Shown in pieces: positions 12,197 through 23,857 of a DNA stretch of 64,000 nucleotides. Position numbers and translations under genes: made by a program. Under the pieces are notes generated by a model, which saw nothing but the letters and a program-made list of their open reading frames with translations, was not told where the DNA came from and made no database searches. The stretch's first letter is position 1. Every line of letters starts with the position of its first letter. The DNA is taken from contig NW_025062478.1 of the NCBI RefSeq assembly GCF_000002995.4, positions 4,316,001 through 4,380,000 on the forward strand, read 5' to 3'. This DNA comes from Brugia malayi (lineage: Eukaryota > Nematoda > Chromadorea > Rhabditida > Onchocercidae).

Positions 12197-12729
12197 ATGA
12201 TTTTGTGTAGTAGCGAAAATAAGCGGTAAGTTAGCATAAAATTGTTAATTTGATAATTTACTCTAATTTATAAATCTGATAATAATCCTTTGCTAAACAA
12301 ACCTAAAATTGACCTACCAACTTAATTTAGTAATATTTCAATTAAATAATTAAATGAGAGAGAAAAATTCTGATAGAATGTATTTTGAGCATTCTTCAAC
12401 AAATTTAGGAAATTGGCGGAGAGCAAAAAAAAAAAAAGAAAGAAAAATTATTGTTACAATAGACTGAACGTTTTGAAATGAATGATTACTACAAGCATAT
12501 AAAATTAGTTAAATTTGATTGCTAGTAATGAGTTTTATTTGAAGAAAAGCGCAAATGACGTAGAGTATTGGGTAAAAAATACAGTAGAAGTGTTACTGTG
12601 TACGGGTGACATTATTTTATTTTTTCTTTGTTTTGTTAGCAAAATAAAAATTAGCTAGAAAATGCAGGAAGTTTAAACAGAGAGCGCAACTGGTCATTAT
12701 TGCTGCTGTTATTGTTGCATTCGTTGAAA
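12197..12729 (+). CDS. candidate 5' exons with a signal peptide (probably of the Thr-rich protein)
   Basis: Exon 12197-12225 begins at ATG and ends at a strong donor (CG|GTAAGT, phase 2). Exon 12681-12729 follows a TTTAAACAG acceptor and completes the codon. Joined, they read MILCSSENKRERNWSL followed by a run of leucines, a typical secretory signal peptide (n-region with Lys/Arg, Leu-rich core). The second exon ends at GAAA|GTTTCA in phase 0. The next downstream coding block (Thr-rich, 13081) begins after an acceptor in a different phase, so an intervening exon or other splice choice would be needed. I propose the exons belong to the same gene, which would need a signal peptide for its C-terminal membrane anchor. 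Confidence 0.45.
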
Positions 12730-13080
12730 GTTTCATTAAGAATCAGAGTAAAATCTTATTAAATTTATTTTATTCAATTATAGAATTAAAAAAAAATTAT
12801 CGTTTACTAAAAGATACTATCAAATTTCTTCTCTATTTATTAACTTCTTAACAAATAAATCAATGAACGTGAACAATTAGCGATTTTTGCAATTTCAATT
12901 AAATTATTCATAATCAAAACAAACATTATAAGCCATTAATAACCATTGTCTCTCAAATTATCATATTTATTTTAATAAATAAATATGCTTGCTGTGATAG
13001 ATTAATTTTGATAAATTAATTAATTTGCTTATTTAAATTTTACTAATTCGCAATTTTCATTATAATTATTTGTAGCAACT

Positions 13081-14539
13081 ATGACACCAATAGTGACAAT
13101 TGCTGCTGCTGTTCATATTCCTAATACTACTGCGAAAATTACAACAACAACAACAGCAGCAACGACAACAATAACAACAACAACAAAAACAACAACAGCA
13201 ACAACAACAAAAACAACAACAACAAAAACAACAACAGCAACAACAACAACAACAACAACAACAACAACGACAACGACAGCAACAACAACAACAACAACAA
13301 CAACAACAACGACAGCAACAACAACAACAACAACAGCAAGAACAACAACAGTAACGACAGCAACAGCAATGAATATTACTGTTATTCCTGAAACAATAGT
13401 ATTAACCACAAAAATCATTGAATCAACAAAACCAACTGTTAAACAAGCAACAACAACTTCCACTAATATTTCCATTTCAAAGATACCGCAGAAAGTAAAA
13501 TCAACCAAATCAACAACAATAACAACAATTTATGCCACTGTTACCACCATTTCTAAAATATTGCGAGAAAAAATACAACCAACCATATTTGGTTAGCTTT
13601 TTTTTTAATAAAAAATTCTATTAGTATAATTTGCAAAGTGTTAAATTATAACTGCTAATCATATTTAATTATCACTGTCACTTTTTTTTTAAAAAAAAAT
13701 TCTTTTCAGCTTTTCAGTTATTTAATATAGATGAAATAAGCTTATCATCTTACATCCTTATCATTTATATAAATGTATAAATGAATCAAATAAACATTAA
13801 TACAGAAATATACGTTAAATCACATTGTTGAATATAACTGTGATAATAGAAAATTTTTCCAATAAATATTTACAAAATTGAAATTGTTTTGAAGTAACCG
13901 AAATTTATCAGTTGTAGATACATAAGGATGCATTAGCATTACTGGAATTCCACTGATAATTACTTTCAAAAAAACTTTTTCATTAACTGCTTAATGAATT
14001 CAACTAATTATAGATTCTAGAATTAGCATACCTCCAATTTCACCTATTCGTGAACCCAAATTATCTATTAATCCAACAGATACAGGTAATATTTGTTGTA
14101 AATTTTTATCGATCATTTCCTTTGTTCTTTTTTGAACTTATATACAACCTAACCGAAAAATGAAATTAAACTTATACGTAGCAAAATTTGAAATCAATAA
14201 TTTGGACATTTAAAAATTAGCTAATGTATTATATATTTTGAATAAATAATAAAATATTCAATATCAGTAATTTTGATATATTCAGAATTAAAATTTGGTT
14301 CAAAATTTTCTATTTATTTTACATCTTTTATTTTTTATCACAAATATACCAAACGATTTATTAGCAATTCTGAAAATTCAGAAGAACCACGATCAGCATT
14401 TGTATTAGTGTTGCTTGGTGTAAGCGCAACTGTCATGATTACATCATTAGCGCTTATATTATTGATCAAATTTGGTGTCATTTTTCAACAACCAATGCGA
14501 TCATCATTACAACGTGGACAGATTGATGAAGCATTATGA
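13081..14539 (+). CDS. threonine-rich mucin-like type I membrane protein
   Basis: Three coding blocks are seen. Block 1 (13081-13591) has about 170 residues with a long near-pure Thr tract made by an ACA/ACG repeat (13136-13360), then a Thr/Lys/Ile-rich part. Block 2 (about 14014-14084) adds a Pro-rich stretch ending NPTDT. Block 3 ends at TGA (14537-14539) and has a single hydrophobic helix of about 25 residues (VLVLLGVSATVMITSLALIL) and a short polar tail. Three acceptors (ending 14267, 14285 and 14381) are all phase-compatible for block 3; the last, GAAAATTCAG, best preserves protein-like composition. A dense Thr ectodomain with a membrane anchor fits an O-glycosylated surface or gut mucin. 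The ATG at 13081 directly follows an acceptor-like TTTGTAG, so the real start is likely in upstream exons. Confidence 0.7.
13136..13370. repeat. (ACA)n/(ACG)n trinucleotide microsatellite
   Basis: Imperfect AAC-type trinucleotide repeat, interrupted by AGC and ACG units, inside the Thr-coding frame. On the minus strand it produces poly-Val and poly-Leu frames that are artefacts. Length variation would change the Thr tract without frameshift. Confidence 0.9.
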
Positions 14540-16131
14540 TATTTATCAAAAATTTAAATTTAAACATTTTATTTTCTGTATAAATATTAAATCTTCACAA
14601 ATTTCAGTTTTTATAAATATTTTCTCCTACTTTTTCATTTTATTTTTAACCAATTTATTTGAATGATTTTTTTTTCTTTTGTAACATATATACTTTTTCA
14701 TTCAGATTTATATTTAATCATTGAAATGTCAAATAAGTTATCTGATGTTTGCGCAAATGTTTCTTCACATGTCCTTTTTAGGCGCATAAAAATATCATAT
14801 CATTTGTTTCCAAATATTACTTATATAAATTTTTACATAGTTCATCAATTATCGCTAATCTCTGAGACAAATGATGATAAAATCATTTACTACCATTCTG
14901 TTTATGAAAAATTAAGTAAAAGTATTAATTAATTTGATATTAGAATATGTTTATGACATATTAAAGCTTTTAACACTTATTGCAGCATAAAATGCTAAAT
15001 AAATTTATGCATTAGCAAATGTTTCAATATTTGCAAAATGAAAACAAATCACTAATAGCAATAAATAGTTAAAGCCATGGGAAAAAATAAGCTATTATTC
15101 TGAATTTGTTTAAGTCAAAAGAGCTTGGCGCTTATTGCATTTATATTGAATTTTCATTATTTTTTGTATTCACAAATTCTTTTTTTCTTTATTGTATATG
15201 AAAGAAAGGAAATTTACTCAAAAATTATTGGTGGAATATTATTTAGCCAATCTTTTTAATTTCTATTTACCAATATTAATTTGAACGTTTATTTTAAATG
15301 AAGTAATCATACATAGATTCTAGTACAATGATATTAAAATGTCAAAATATAATTTAAACAATGTTAACTGAAATAATTCGGCGGTACTAATAATAATGAT
15401 TAAATAATGCATCAAAAAATTGATTGATAAACTGATTGGTGAAAGTTTATCACAATTACTGATGTTTTTACTGATTACTGATGTTTACATTTGTAAGCAA
15501 TTTACCTGTTGAATAGTGGCATACTAAAGCAACTAATTAAATATACCTATGCTTTATGTTTGAATGCTTTTCATAATGTAAAATATTTTATTTCTTGCTA
15601 ACATATTTGCTATTTTACTTTTATGCTTTTATTTATTTATTTTGTTTACGCAAAAAGAGGTAATGTAATGATTCATCAAAGGGTTATTATTCAAAGTACT
15701 TTCTTTAATTTATTTCAAAATATCATTATATTATCGCATTAATTCGTCTTTAAATTCATTTAAAATTATTTTCAATGGAATAAAATTATGATTTTTTTTT
15801 TGTCAAACAAATATGCTGCAATTATAATTTTTGAATTTATTCATTTCCAATTATAACTATTTGAATTTAATAATGAATAAAATCACATGTTTCTAAATAA
15901 TATTTGCATAATTTCAAAAATTTATCCATAAATTACAAACTTGTAAAAGTATAAATATTTAATTTTCCAATGATTTAATCACTGTTTTCAATTTAAGCTG
16001 CTCAATTTCCATTATCCCTATTAATTTGATTACTGTGCTGTCACATTGTCACATTTATATCCTTCAAAAGCATCCATTCAGCAAATTTCGTGAACAATTA
16101 ATTTCCTGGCACATATACCAAACGTAGAATC
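14540..16131. other. intergenic, AT-rich
   Basis: Only low-quality Phe/Ile/Tyr-rich open frames appear (for example 14663-14932), typical of AT-rich noncoding DNA. The proximal part is presumably the 3' UTR of the Thr-rich gene. Confidence 0.55.
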
Positions 16132-16281
16132 ATGATGACAGGTAAATTAAACAATAAGATGATAATTCTCACCGTAACAACTCTAATGACATCTATCGGT
16201 GCATACAAAATGGGTTTAATGGATTGGATGTTCAAGAAAGATCAAAAAGGTAAAACGCAAGTACGTAACGATGGTAAATAA
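16132..16281 (+). CDS. 49-aa membrane microprotein, possible third AYxxGxxD member
   Basis: ATG (16132) to TAA (16279-16281), open upstream only to a TAA at 16099. It encodes a basic N-terminus (MMTGKLNNK), one hydrophobic helix (about 10-24), then GAYKMGLMDWMFKKDQK and a Lys-rich tail. The position after the helix matches the AYYxGxLDxY motif of the microproteins at 7112 and 11257 at A, Y, G and D, with a basic segment following. Identity is too low to be sure; topology and motif placement are the same. A donor-like GGTAAAA near 16250 leaves open that it continues by splicing. Confidence 0.45.
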   Translation: MMTGKLNNKMIILTVTTLMTSIGAYKMGLMDWMFKKDQKGKTQVRNDGK

Positions 16282-16920
16282 GAAATGAAAGAAAGTTTAC
16301 TTAATAAATCATTCAAAACATTTGTGATTTGTTCACTGCAAACAAATTCGCTTATAATCAATGACAAATATTATTTTAAAATTTGTGCATATTTACATGT
16401 ATGAATTACTGCAGTAATTATTCATATATTTTAACTGATTATGTATAAAACAATTTTAACCGAATTGAATTGCAATATTGTACAGTTTACAATTTTAATT
16501 AAACAAGTACACATCTAAATGATAATGTATTAGATGATAAAATTTGATAATATCAATGTTTTAAAGAAGTATGAAGTAATTTTAATCAATCAACCAATCA
16601 GTTTTTTTCAGATTTTTGCAATATTTTTTGTAGATTTAAATAACATTTTTTAGATGAAATTATCATTTAACTATTGAAAAGGATTTTTCTTAATTAAGTG
16701 TTTAGCAAATTAGCATTTTATTATAAAGTTAAAGTTAAAAAAGAAGTTAAAGAATATTGAATGATATTTGAAAAAGTTCATATACTTTTTTAAAATGAAT
16801 TTATCGTTTCTCAGCAAATTATCAATTTTATTACAAAGTTAAAATTAAAGAATAATTTTTAGTTGTACATACACATACAGAGAGACCGAGAGAGAGAGAG
16901 AGAAAGAATCTCTTGTTGAA
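16282..16920. other. intergenic, 3' side of sushi gene
   Basis: AT-rich. A GAGAGAGAGAGAG run near 16880-16905 lies directly after the stop of the minus-strand sushi gene, so it is probably in its 3' UTR. Nothing else recognised. Confidence 0.5.
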
Positions 16921-18948
16921 TTAGTCATCTGCTAGAACTGAAACTATTGTCATTTTATCTGGTTCATCGATCAATTCGTTATTGTCTATAAACTGTTGCG
17001 ATAAAATTGCAGTCGTATTTGTTTCTTCTAAATTTGGTTCTGAAATAGTATTGTATTTGTCATAAAAAACATCTGAAATTGCTTCAGTTAATGTTTCATT
17101 TTGCGCTTCTGTTATTGTTGCATTTGTCATAATCGACTGTTTTGCTTCTGCATTGACAGTGATAGCATCAGATGTCATCGCTGAAAAATTATTTCGAGAA
17201 TCAAGAGTGATAACAATTGGAACATGAAAATGACATATTCATTGTAATATAATTAAATTATTACAGTATAGTTAAGTTATCATAATATATAGTTAAATGG
17301 TCGTGAATTGAGTGCTATGATGCTATGATGAATGTTATTGCAGTATACCTACCTGACTGTGTGCTACTATCTGATTGAATATAACCATTCGGCTGAGTAA
17401 TTATGACATAACTTCTTCGATCCACAGCACTAGAAATGCCACCCACGAACAATTCTTGGCAGTAACCCAGTTCGGCAGTCCAATTTCCATTCAAGCATAC
17501 AGCAGATAGCGGCCCAATTGGTACTTGGCCAACCGAACAATGCAATATTGCAAATGTACCGGATGGATATCTGTCAGAGGTTTCTGGCTACAAAAAAAAA
17601 AAAAAAAAAAAAGAAAAAAATTTAACAAATAAAAAAAAAACGCAAAAGACTTCAAATGTGATTAAAAATGCAATTTTTTGAAATAACATAAAGCACTGCA
17701 TTCATGCATGCATGCATAAATTTACAAGACGCCGAGTTAAAGTAAATAGGAACAAATATCCATCAATCATTTTCGTATTTATCAACTTTTTTGCTTCAAT
17801 CATTTTGAATACGAGAACGAACTTCTGTAGAATTTGGAAATTTTACTTATTATACAAGCAAGAAAAATGTAGGTTTATAAAAAAGCATGCAATTCATGCA
17901 CTTACTCAGAGTAAAATACATATATGCATGCAAATGAAGAATATACCAGTCGAGAAATTTCTAATATACTTAAGTTCTTTCTTTTGCTTTATTAGTAATT
18001 TTAAACTGTAATTGCTATGAGTAATTTCCTACTATTTCGTGCTTTCCTTTTTCTTTATTGCATTATTTTACAACCAAAAATTTGAAAAGTCAAGTGAAGA
18101 ACACACACGCACACATATATATTATTAAAAAAATGCTTACAGGCATGTAAACAACATTGTAAGCAGTATTTTGAGGTTTACAAGCCTTAGAAGTTAATGT
18201 GCATTCACCTGAAATATTAAAGGTAAGATAATTAATTATAAGGCTAAAAATGAATTATGCATTGTATGATAAGCTGATTTGAAGTGAAAGAAATTTATCA
18301 AAAATTATGAAATCTAAAAATCGTAGAATAAATTATATTTAATTAATTGCAAAAAAACTCAAATGAGAGAAAGAATGACCAAGCTTATCATTCCATTTAC
18401 CATTTGATTGGCAAAAAACCAGGAAAGGAAATGAGCTAACATAACCAAATTTGCATGACATAAGCGCTGCTGTCCCTGGCGCATGTTTCGTTGCATAGTT
18501 AGCTTGCAAATATATTACATTTCCAGTATTTGTTGTCATAATATCCTCACATGCTCAAAACATATTATATGATAAAGTTATTGAATAAAGTTTTACTTTT
18601 GAGATTTGAATAAAATGTATGAAAAGAATTTTACTTGAAAAAATTTCTGTCATCTTTTTGAAAAGATTTTAAATGAAAATTTTCTCAATGCATAGAAAAA
18701 TCAGTAAGTGCACTACTAATTTTGAATGATTATGATAATTGCTTCGACCTACTTTGTAATCTCTGGTTTGACATTTCAACTTTGACCCCATTTCTTTTCT
18801 ATGCTCACTCACAGCATTTCAATTTTTTTTTTTTATGTTTTTATCTAAAACTAAAATGAAAATTTGACTAACCCAAATTAGCAGCTTTCATTACAGCAGC
18901 AAATAAAAGCAATAAAAGGATGTAAAAATACTCAGATCGAATTAGCAT
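16921..18948 (-). CDS. secreted protein with two sushi (CCP) domains, 270 aa
   Basis: Five exons join with consistent phases: 18948-18873, 18553-18380, 18208-18141, 17587-17353 and 17180-16921. The first exon is a signal peptide (MLIRSEYFYI, then Leu-rich, cut near residues 22-25). CCP1 spans about residues 27-86, with cysteines 27, about 54, 71 and 86 and the usual W after the third Cys. CCP2 spans about 93-149, with C93, C123, C137 and C149 and GNW before the last Cys. After this comes an Asn/Thr/Glu-rich tail of about 120 residues without a membrane helix, so the protein is predicted secreted. CCP modules mediate protein-protein adhesion, as in complement regulators; in a parasite a host-facing role is possible but not shown. 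Codon use matches the neighbours. Confidence 0.88.
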
Positions 18949-19249
18949 TACTTTTTTAGCAGCAATTATGAAGAAGCTGTAATAAACATTAAAAATTTTT
19001 TCTTTAACATTAAAATTTTTGTACAAATTTTATTACCTTTTACTACGTTCAAAAAAATTTTTAATGCAGTTATATAATAAATAGCAAAATTAATAAGTGA
19101 TAAAGTTGATGCGACATTAGTTCACAGAAGCAAAGCTTATATAAGTAGCTCATAACAAGCCAAAAATTACGAGCTAATTTCATTTAAAAATTCTTATTTC
19201 AATTTAAATTTTTAGTAATCAGAAAGCTGCATGCATATCTCTATTGCCT

Positions 19250-19283
<34 letters not shown>

Positions 19284-21096
19284 AGTAACTAACAAAATTG
19301 AGTTTACTTTTAAAAACAAGTTATTAAACATTGAGCTAAGCATGTACTTCATATATGAGACTTATTAAAATATAAAACAAAATTAAACATTTATATATAA
19401 CTATATATAACGAACTATATCATTTTTCATTGAATATTAATTCCGCCAGTAGTATTAAAATGACACTATTTTAATGGTATCATTTTATAATTCAGAATTT
19501 TTTATATAATTTAAAATTTTATATTATGGAAATGGGAAAGGAAATAGAAAGTTATGAGAATTATATGAAATTGGAATTCATTTGTTCATTTGTTGCCTAT
19601 GTTAGATTTGCTTAAGTAGCTTTATAGGTGTAATTAATAATTAATGAGTTATGAGTATAAATTGATGTATGGTGAAATGAAACTTTGTTGCTATCATTGT
19701 TAATGATAAATTAATAAATAACTCGTAAATATCTTTCATCGTACTATGCTAATACATTTGCAGCAGTGATTGTTGCTTTCTTTGAATTCATAAAATTTGA
19801 TTAGCTGATAAGTATTAATCATTCCTATATCATTATGCTAGGATATATTTTTGATAGTCTTTAACTAGTAACTATAATTGTAACTAACAATTTACCGCTA
19901 TTTAGATATAATTTCAGGATGTGAAAAAGTGCTGCTAATCGATCTGCTAAAAGATAAATGCTTATTGTTTATAACAAAAGTAAGCAATTCAACCAATCAT
20001 AATTATCATAACCTAATAATTATAGTCTAAATCAATGGACAGAATTTAAGTAATTGTTACAACTGTTTCAGAAAGTTTAAATTTTCATTTAGTCTAACAA
20101 AGATTGCGAATGATTTCAGCGATCATCACTAATTGTTTTCAATATTATTTCTGTTTTATTATTAATATTATTATTAATTATTATCATTAATAATTTAGGC
20201 ATTACCCTAATAATTTAGACAACCTTTCAATAATTCAGGTATTCCTCTAATAAATCGGGTATCTATCTAATAATTCAGGTATTCCTTTAATAATTAGAGA
20301 ATTGCTAAGTAATTGGTAATCATTGTGTGAGAAAATAATGAACAAAATAAAATCATTTAATCGCTTTTAATAGGCAAATAAAACGTGTTCTGATTGTCGA
20401 TTTTTTCAAAGAATCAGCAAGATTAAATTTTAATTTCAGTAATATCGCAAAAAACTTAAAACACAAATTCTCAAAATTTTTGGCATATTTCAAAGTACTT
20501 AAATAGCTTTTTTTTTTTTAGTTTTAAGAAAAGATTGTTAAATGTAAAGTTTGACAGGATTATTGCATCCCATGAAAACGTTATTATTATTACTTGCACT
20601 AAGGAAACAGAAAATGTTATTTTATCGTTAATATTTGATCAATGTTCTCATTTTCGTTTCAGCAGAAAAAAATGCTTTACTGAATTTCATCTCCAAATAT
20701 ATTCATTCTAGAAGAAAACAGTTACAAAATGCATTTGTGTAATTTCAAACAATCTTCTACAACTAGTATACACATCCAAATCAGGTAATATTAAGTTAAC
20801 AATTAATTTATTCTTTAATTTATTCGAATTAATTTATTCATTCATATAACAAATCACTGTTAATTGTTACCAAATTTCAATTTCAATTATTTTCATCTTG
20901 TATTTCCTATATGCTTTAAAAAGTATGGAAAAAGCCGTAATTAACTTCTCAGAGAAATACTAAGCGTTAATTAACTTCTCAGACGATAACAAACTTTTTA
21001 AGTGGTAACTAATTTCTGAAATGATAAATAACTTCATCGACGATAATTAATTTTGTCTATTAAAAATTTAATTTTGAGGAAGGTGTTGAAGGTTGT
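18949..21096. other. intergenic, AT-rich
   Basis: No gene recognised. It contains a poly-T tract of about 30 nt at 19250-19282 and the 20-bp tandem repeat at 20188-20306 (separate entry). The 18949-19150 part is the promoter side of the sushi gene. Confidence 0.55.
20188..20306. repeat. 20-bp tandem repeat, about 6 diverged units
   Basis: Successive 20-nt units start with (T/C)AATAAT and continue roughly TCAGGTATTCCT; consensus TAATAATTCAGGTATTCCTC. Units begin at 20188, 20208, 20228, 20248, 20268 and 20288; units 3 and 5 are nearly the same. It is noncoding, in the intergenic region upstream of the tRNA. Confidence 0.75.
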
Positions 21097-21168
21097 AGCA
21101 GCGTGGCGCAGTGGAAGCGTGCTGGGCCCATAACCCAGAGGTCGGTGGATCGAAACCACTCGCTGCTA
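21097..21168 (+). tRNA. initiator tRNA-Met (CAT)
   Basis: A 72-nt cloverleaf. The acceptor stem AGCAGCG pairs fully with CGCTGCT, and the discriminator is A. The anticodon arm CTGGG-CCCATAA-CCCAG gives anticodon CAT. The D arm is GCGCAGTGGAAGCGC and the T arm GTGG-ATCGAAA-CCAC. Initiator features are the A1:U72 pair, three consecutive G:C pairs in the anticodon stem, and A instead of T at position 54 (AUCGAAA loop). No intron and, as normal for eukaryotes, no encoded CCA. Internal A and B boxes provide Pol III promotion. No strong T-run terminator follows immediately. Confidence 0.97.
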
Positions 21169-23857
21169 GTTGCGTTAGCTTTGCAACCGTAAATGATGAT
21201 TTCACTCGATTTGTCGAGTATGAAATGAAGAATAAGAAATGAAACGTATGAGAAGATTCAAGTAAATTCCGGAAGCGGAACTTCATCAATTGTCCGGAAT
21301 GGTAGCTTGTCCCGGAATCGCAAAACTAATTCTTTCGTTCTTACATAATGTAGAGTTTATGTTTTCCAAAGCAATGATAAAATGTTAAAAATTAAGTTTT
21401 GTTTTTTTGAAAACAAAGAAATTTCTTGAAAATAATTTAGTATTAAAACCATCAATAAAAAGAAGAAATATTTTCATTTATTCCGAAATTTTGGGAAAAC
21501 TTTTGGTGCAAATATTTAATCGCACATAAACTAATTAGAAATATAATAAATTTGACGATAAGAGATCAATAAATTCAATTTATTTTGTTCGAAGAAATCT
21601 TAAAATATTATTAAGGAATTAGTTATCTGATTTCGAATTCCTGAAAACTTGTTGATAAATTAATGCTTGGTATTAAGAAATAAATATATATTTATAGTTA
21701 GATTATTCATTTATGATATTATTTATTTTGTTTGGAATCAGTTCATCATATTAGGGAAAATTTCTGATTAAATCAATTTGAATAAGAATGCTAATTGTTT
21801 ATTTAATATAACAAATGCAGAAATTTTGTAGGAATGATTGAATTTTTCCTTTTGCACTACTTTTTTTTGGTTGGAGAACTTTTTGAAAGTGTAATAAAAG
21901 CAGAAATGGTAGGATGGAATGGAACCATTAAAAGCATTTAGGATAATTCATTTTCTTTCCTTTTTCGGCATCATTCGATTCTTAGATTCTTATCTAAGAG
22001 AGTTAACTTTCATATAATTTACACAATTTGCATAAACATCCAAAAGGTCGAAATGTCATCAGAAGAAACATTTATCATTTTTTATAACATTCATTAATGG
22101 AATATGTATGTCCTTCAAAAGCTTCCACCACATATTGAAATTAAAATTGAAATTGATAATGGCTATGAATAGAACATTTACTCTTTCAGTATTGATAGTA
22201 TTTTTTCATAAAATCAACACCATTAACACTATACCCGTAAAATTTTTGGGAAAATTCAAAGAATATATAATTTAACATCTTTCGCAATAGGATTATATTC
22301 AATTTACATTCACCTTCTATTAAATAAAAAATGATTTAGAATAATTAAATGATTACTATCCAGACTACATATTTTTGCATTTTGAATACTAATACGAATA
22401 AATCGTAATTACTCGCAATACTTTTAAACTATTCAAAATTTATTCTAACTGATTACAATTATTTACAATTATTCCATATCTTCTACATTCTTGTTTTATT
22501 CGTTTTTTCTTTCCGTTGCCATTTTTCATTTTTCTTTCACTTATTGCTTACTAATTCATATTATTAATAGACTTAATGCTAGAAACTTTATAGAAATAAT
22601 ATTTAAAATAATGCTATAATTTAGTGAAATTATAGCATTATTTTAAATTCTTGTTTTATATTAGCGGTATAATAAAAATTGATGAAGTTTGTGGGTGAAT
22701 AGATATGTGTTATTAATTAAATGTTAATGTTGAACAAGAATTTAAAATTTATGACATTAACATGTCATATTTACATAGATAATTTATTATAATGATTGCA
22801 TGATAGAAATGAAACTTTAATTATAAATGTTGAGCTACTTTTAAATATAACAGTAATCATTTGTATTTATTAAGGCATATCATTTTCCTGTTTCATTGAT
22901 TGAACTATAAAAGTAATTACTTTCCCAATTCACAACATTCAGCAATTTTTTTTATTAAAAGTTCTAATAAATGCATTTTATTTCTTCCAAGAATGCAGCA
23001 TTCCCTTTTGTTTAGTCACAACGAATATTTATAATCGCAAATGTATGTTTGAGAATTAGCTGTTAAAGCAGAGAGTATTCTCCCTTAATAAAAACATAGA
23101 CGAATAACTGATCCAAACCTTAAATGTCTAACAATTTTCATTAATGAAACTTAGAAAGTAAACTTCATGTTATTGGATTACCCTAAAATCAACTTGTACT
23201 GTATAAAATCATGGCCAGAACTATATACTACTCTTTGACGTGAAGTCATGAATTATGGTTAAAGAAAATAAATAAGCTGCTTACTGATCTCTTCTCGACT
23301 GTATGATAATTTTAAAGATAAAATTATGCCAATATATTTGCGACTGGTTTTTGAATGGTGAAAGATGCTGGATATGTTTCAACTGCGACATTTATCACCA
23401 GCTTGTAGAATACAATTTCATCAAAATATTAAAGTCTGAAAAGCTGAAGATTTAAACAATTAACAAAAAAAAAAAAAAAAATGCTTGAAATTTCGATATC
23501 TCAAACATTTAAAGAAGCCAACATTCAATGTCAAAAAGCATATCACGACTTGCATGACGCGTAGAATGACAGTAAACAGAAGAGAGCATAACAGAAGAAA
23601 ATGAACAAGAAAATGGTTTGTCGGGAGACTTCAAAAATTTTAAAGCAACAAAGTTAGTTCATATAAATGTAGGCTAACGAAAGTACGGACAAATGTAAAT
23701 TAAGTCATAAGAATTAAACAATCCCACAAAAGAAAACTTCTACGTTATCCCTAATTAAGCACAAAAAACAAAACAAAAAAATCTGAAACAACCTTCAAGG
23801 AAAGAAACGAAATCAATCAAAAATCCAAACCAAATTTTGAATAGTTATATTCCTTTC
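21169..23857. other. intergenic, nothing coding recognised
   Basis: A 2.7 kb AT-rich stretch without supported exons. It contains the perfect hairpin at 22601-22648. The part next to 23858 is the WARS 3' flank. Confidence 0.5.
22601..22648. repeat. perfect 22-bp inverted repeat, 4-nt loop
   Basis: Arm 22601-22622 (ATTTAAAATAATGCTATAAT plus TT) is exactly complementary to 22627-22648, with loop AGTG. It has the same 48-nt total geometry as the hairpin at 8195-8242. There is no open frame and no terminal direct repeat that I can see beyond the hairpin. Confidence 0.65.

Noticed and set aside
13113..13508. Minus-strand poly-Val and poly-Leu frames
   Set aside because: Antisense readings of the ACA trinucleotide repeat in the Thr-coding exon.
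17712..18011. 99-codon plus-strand frame
   Set aside because: Lies in an intron of the sushi gene, with Phe/Ile/Lys-rich composition and no domain.
21068..21289. Minus-strand frame across the tRNA
   Set aside because: Overlaps the initiator tRNA in antisense; a familiar false protein.
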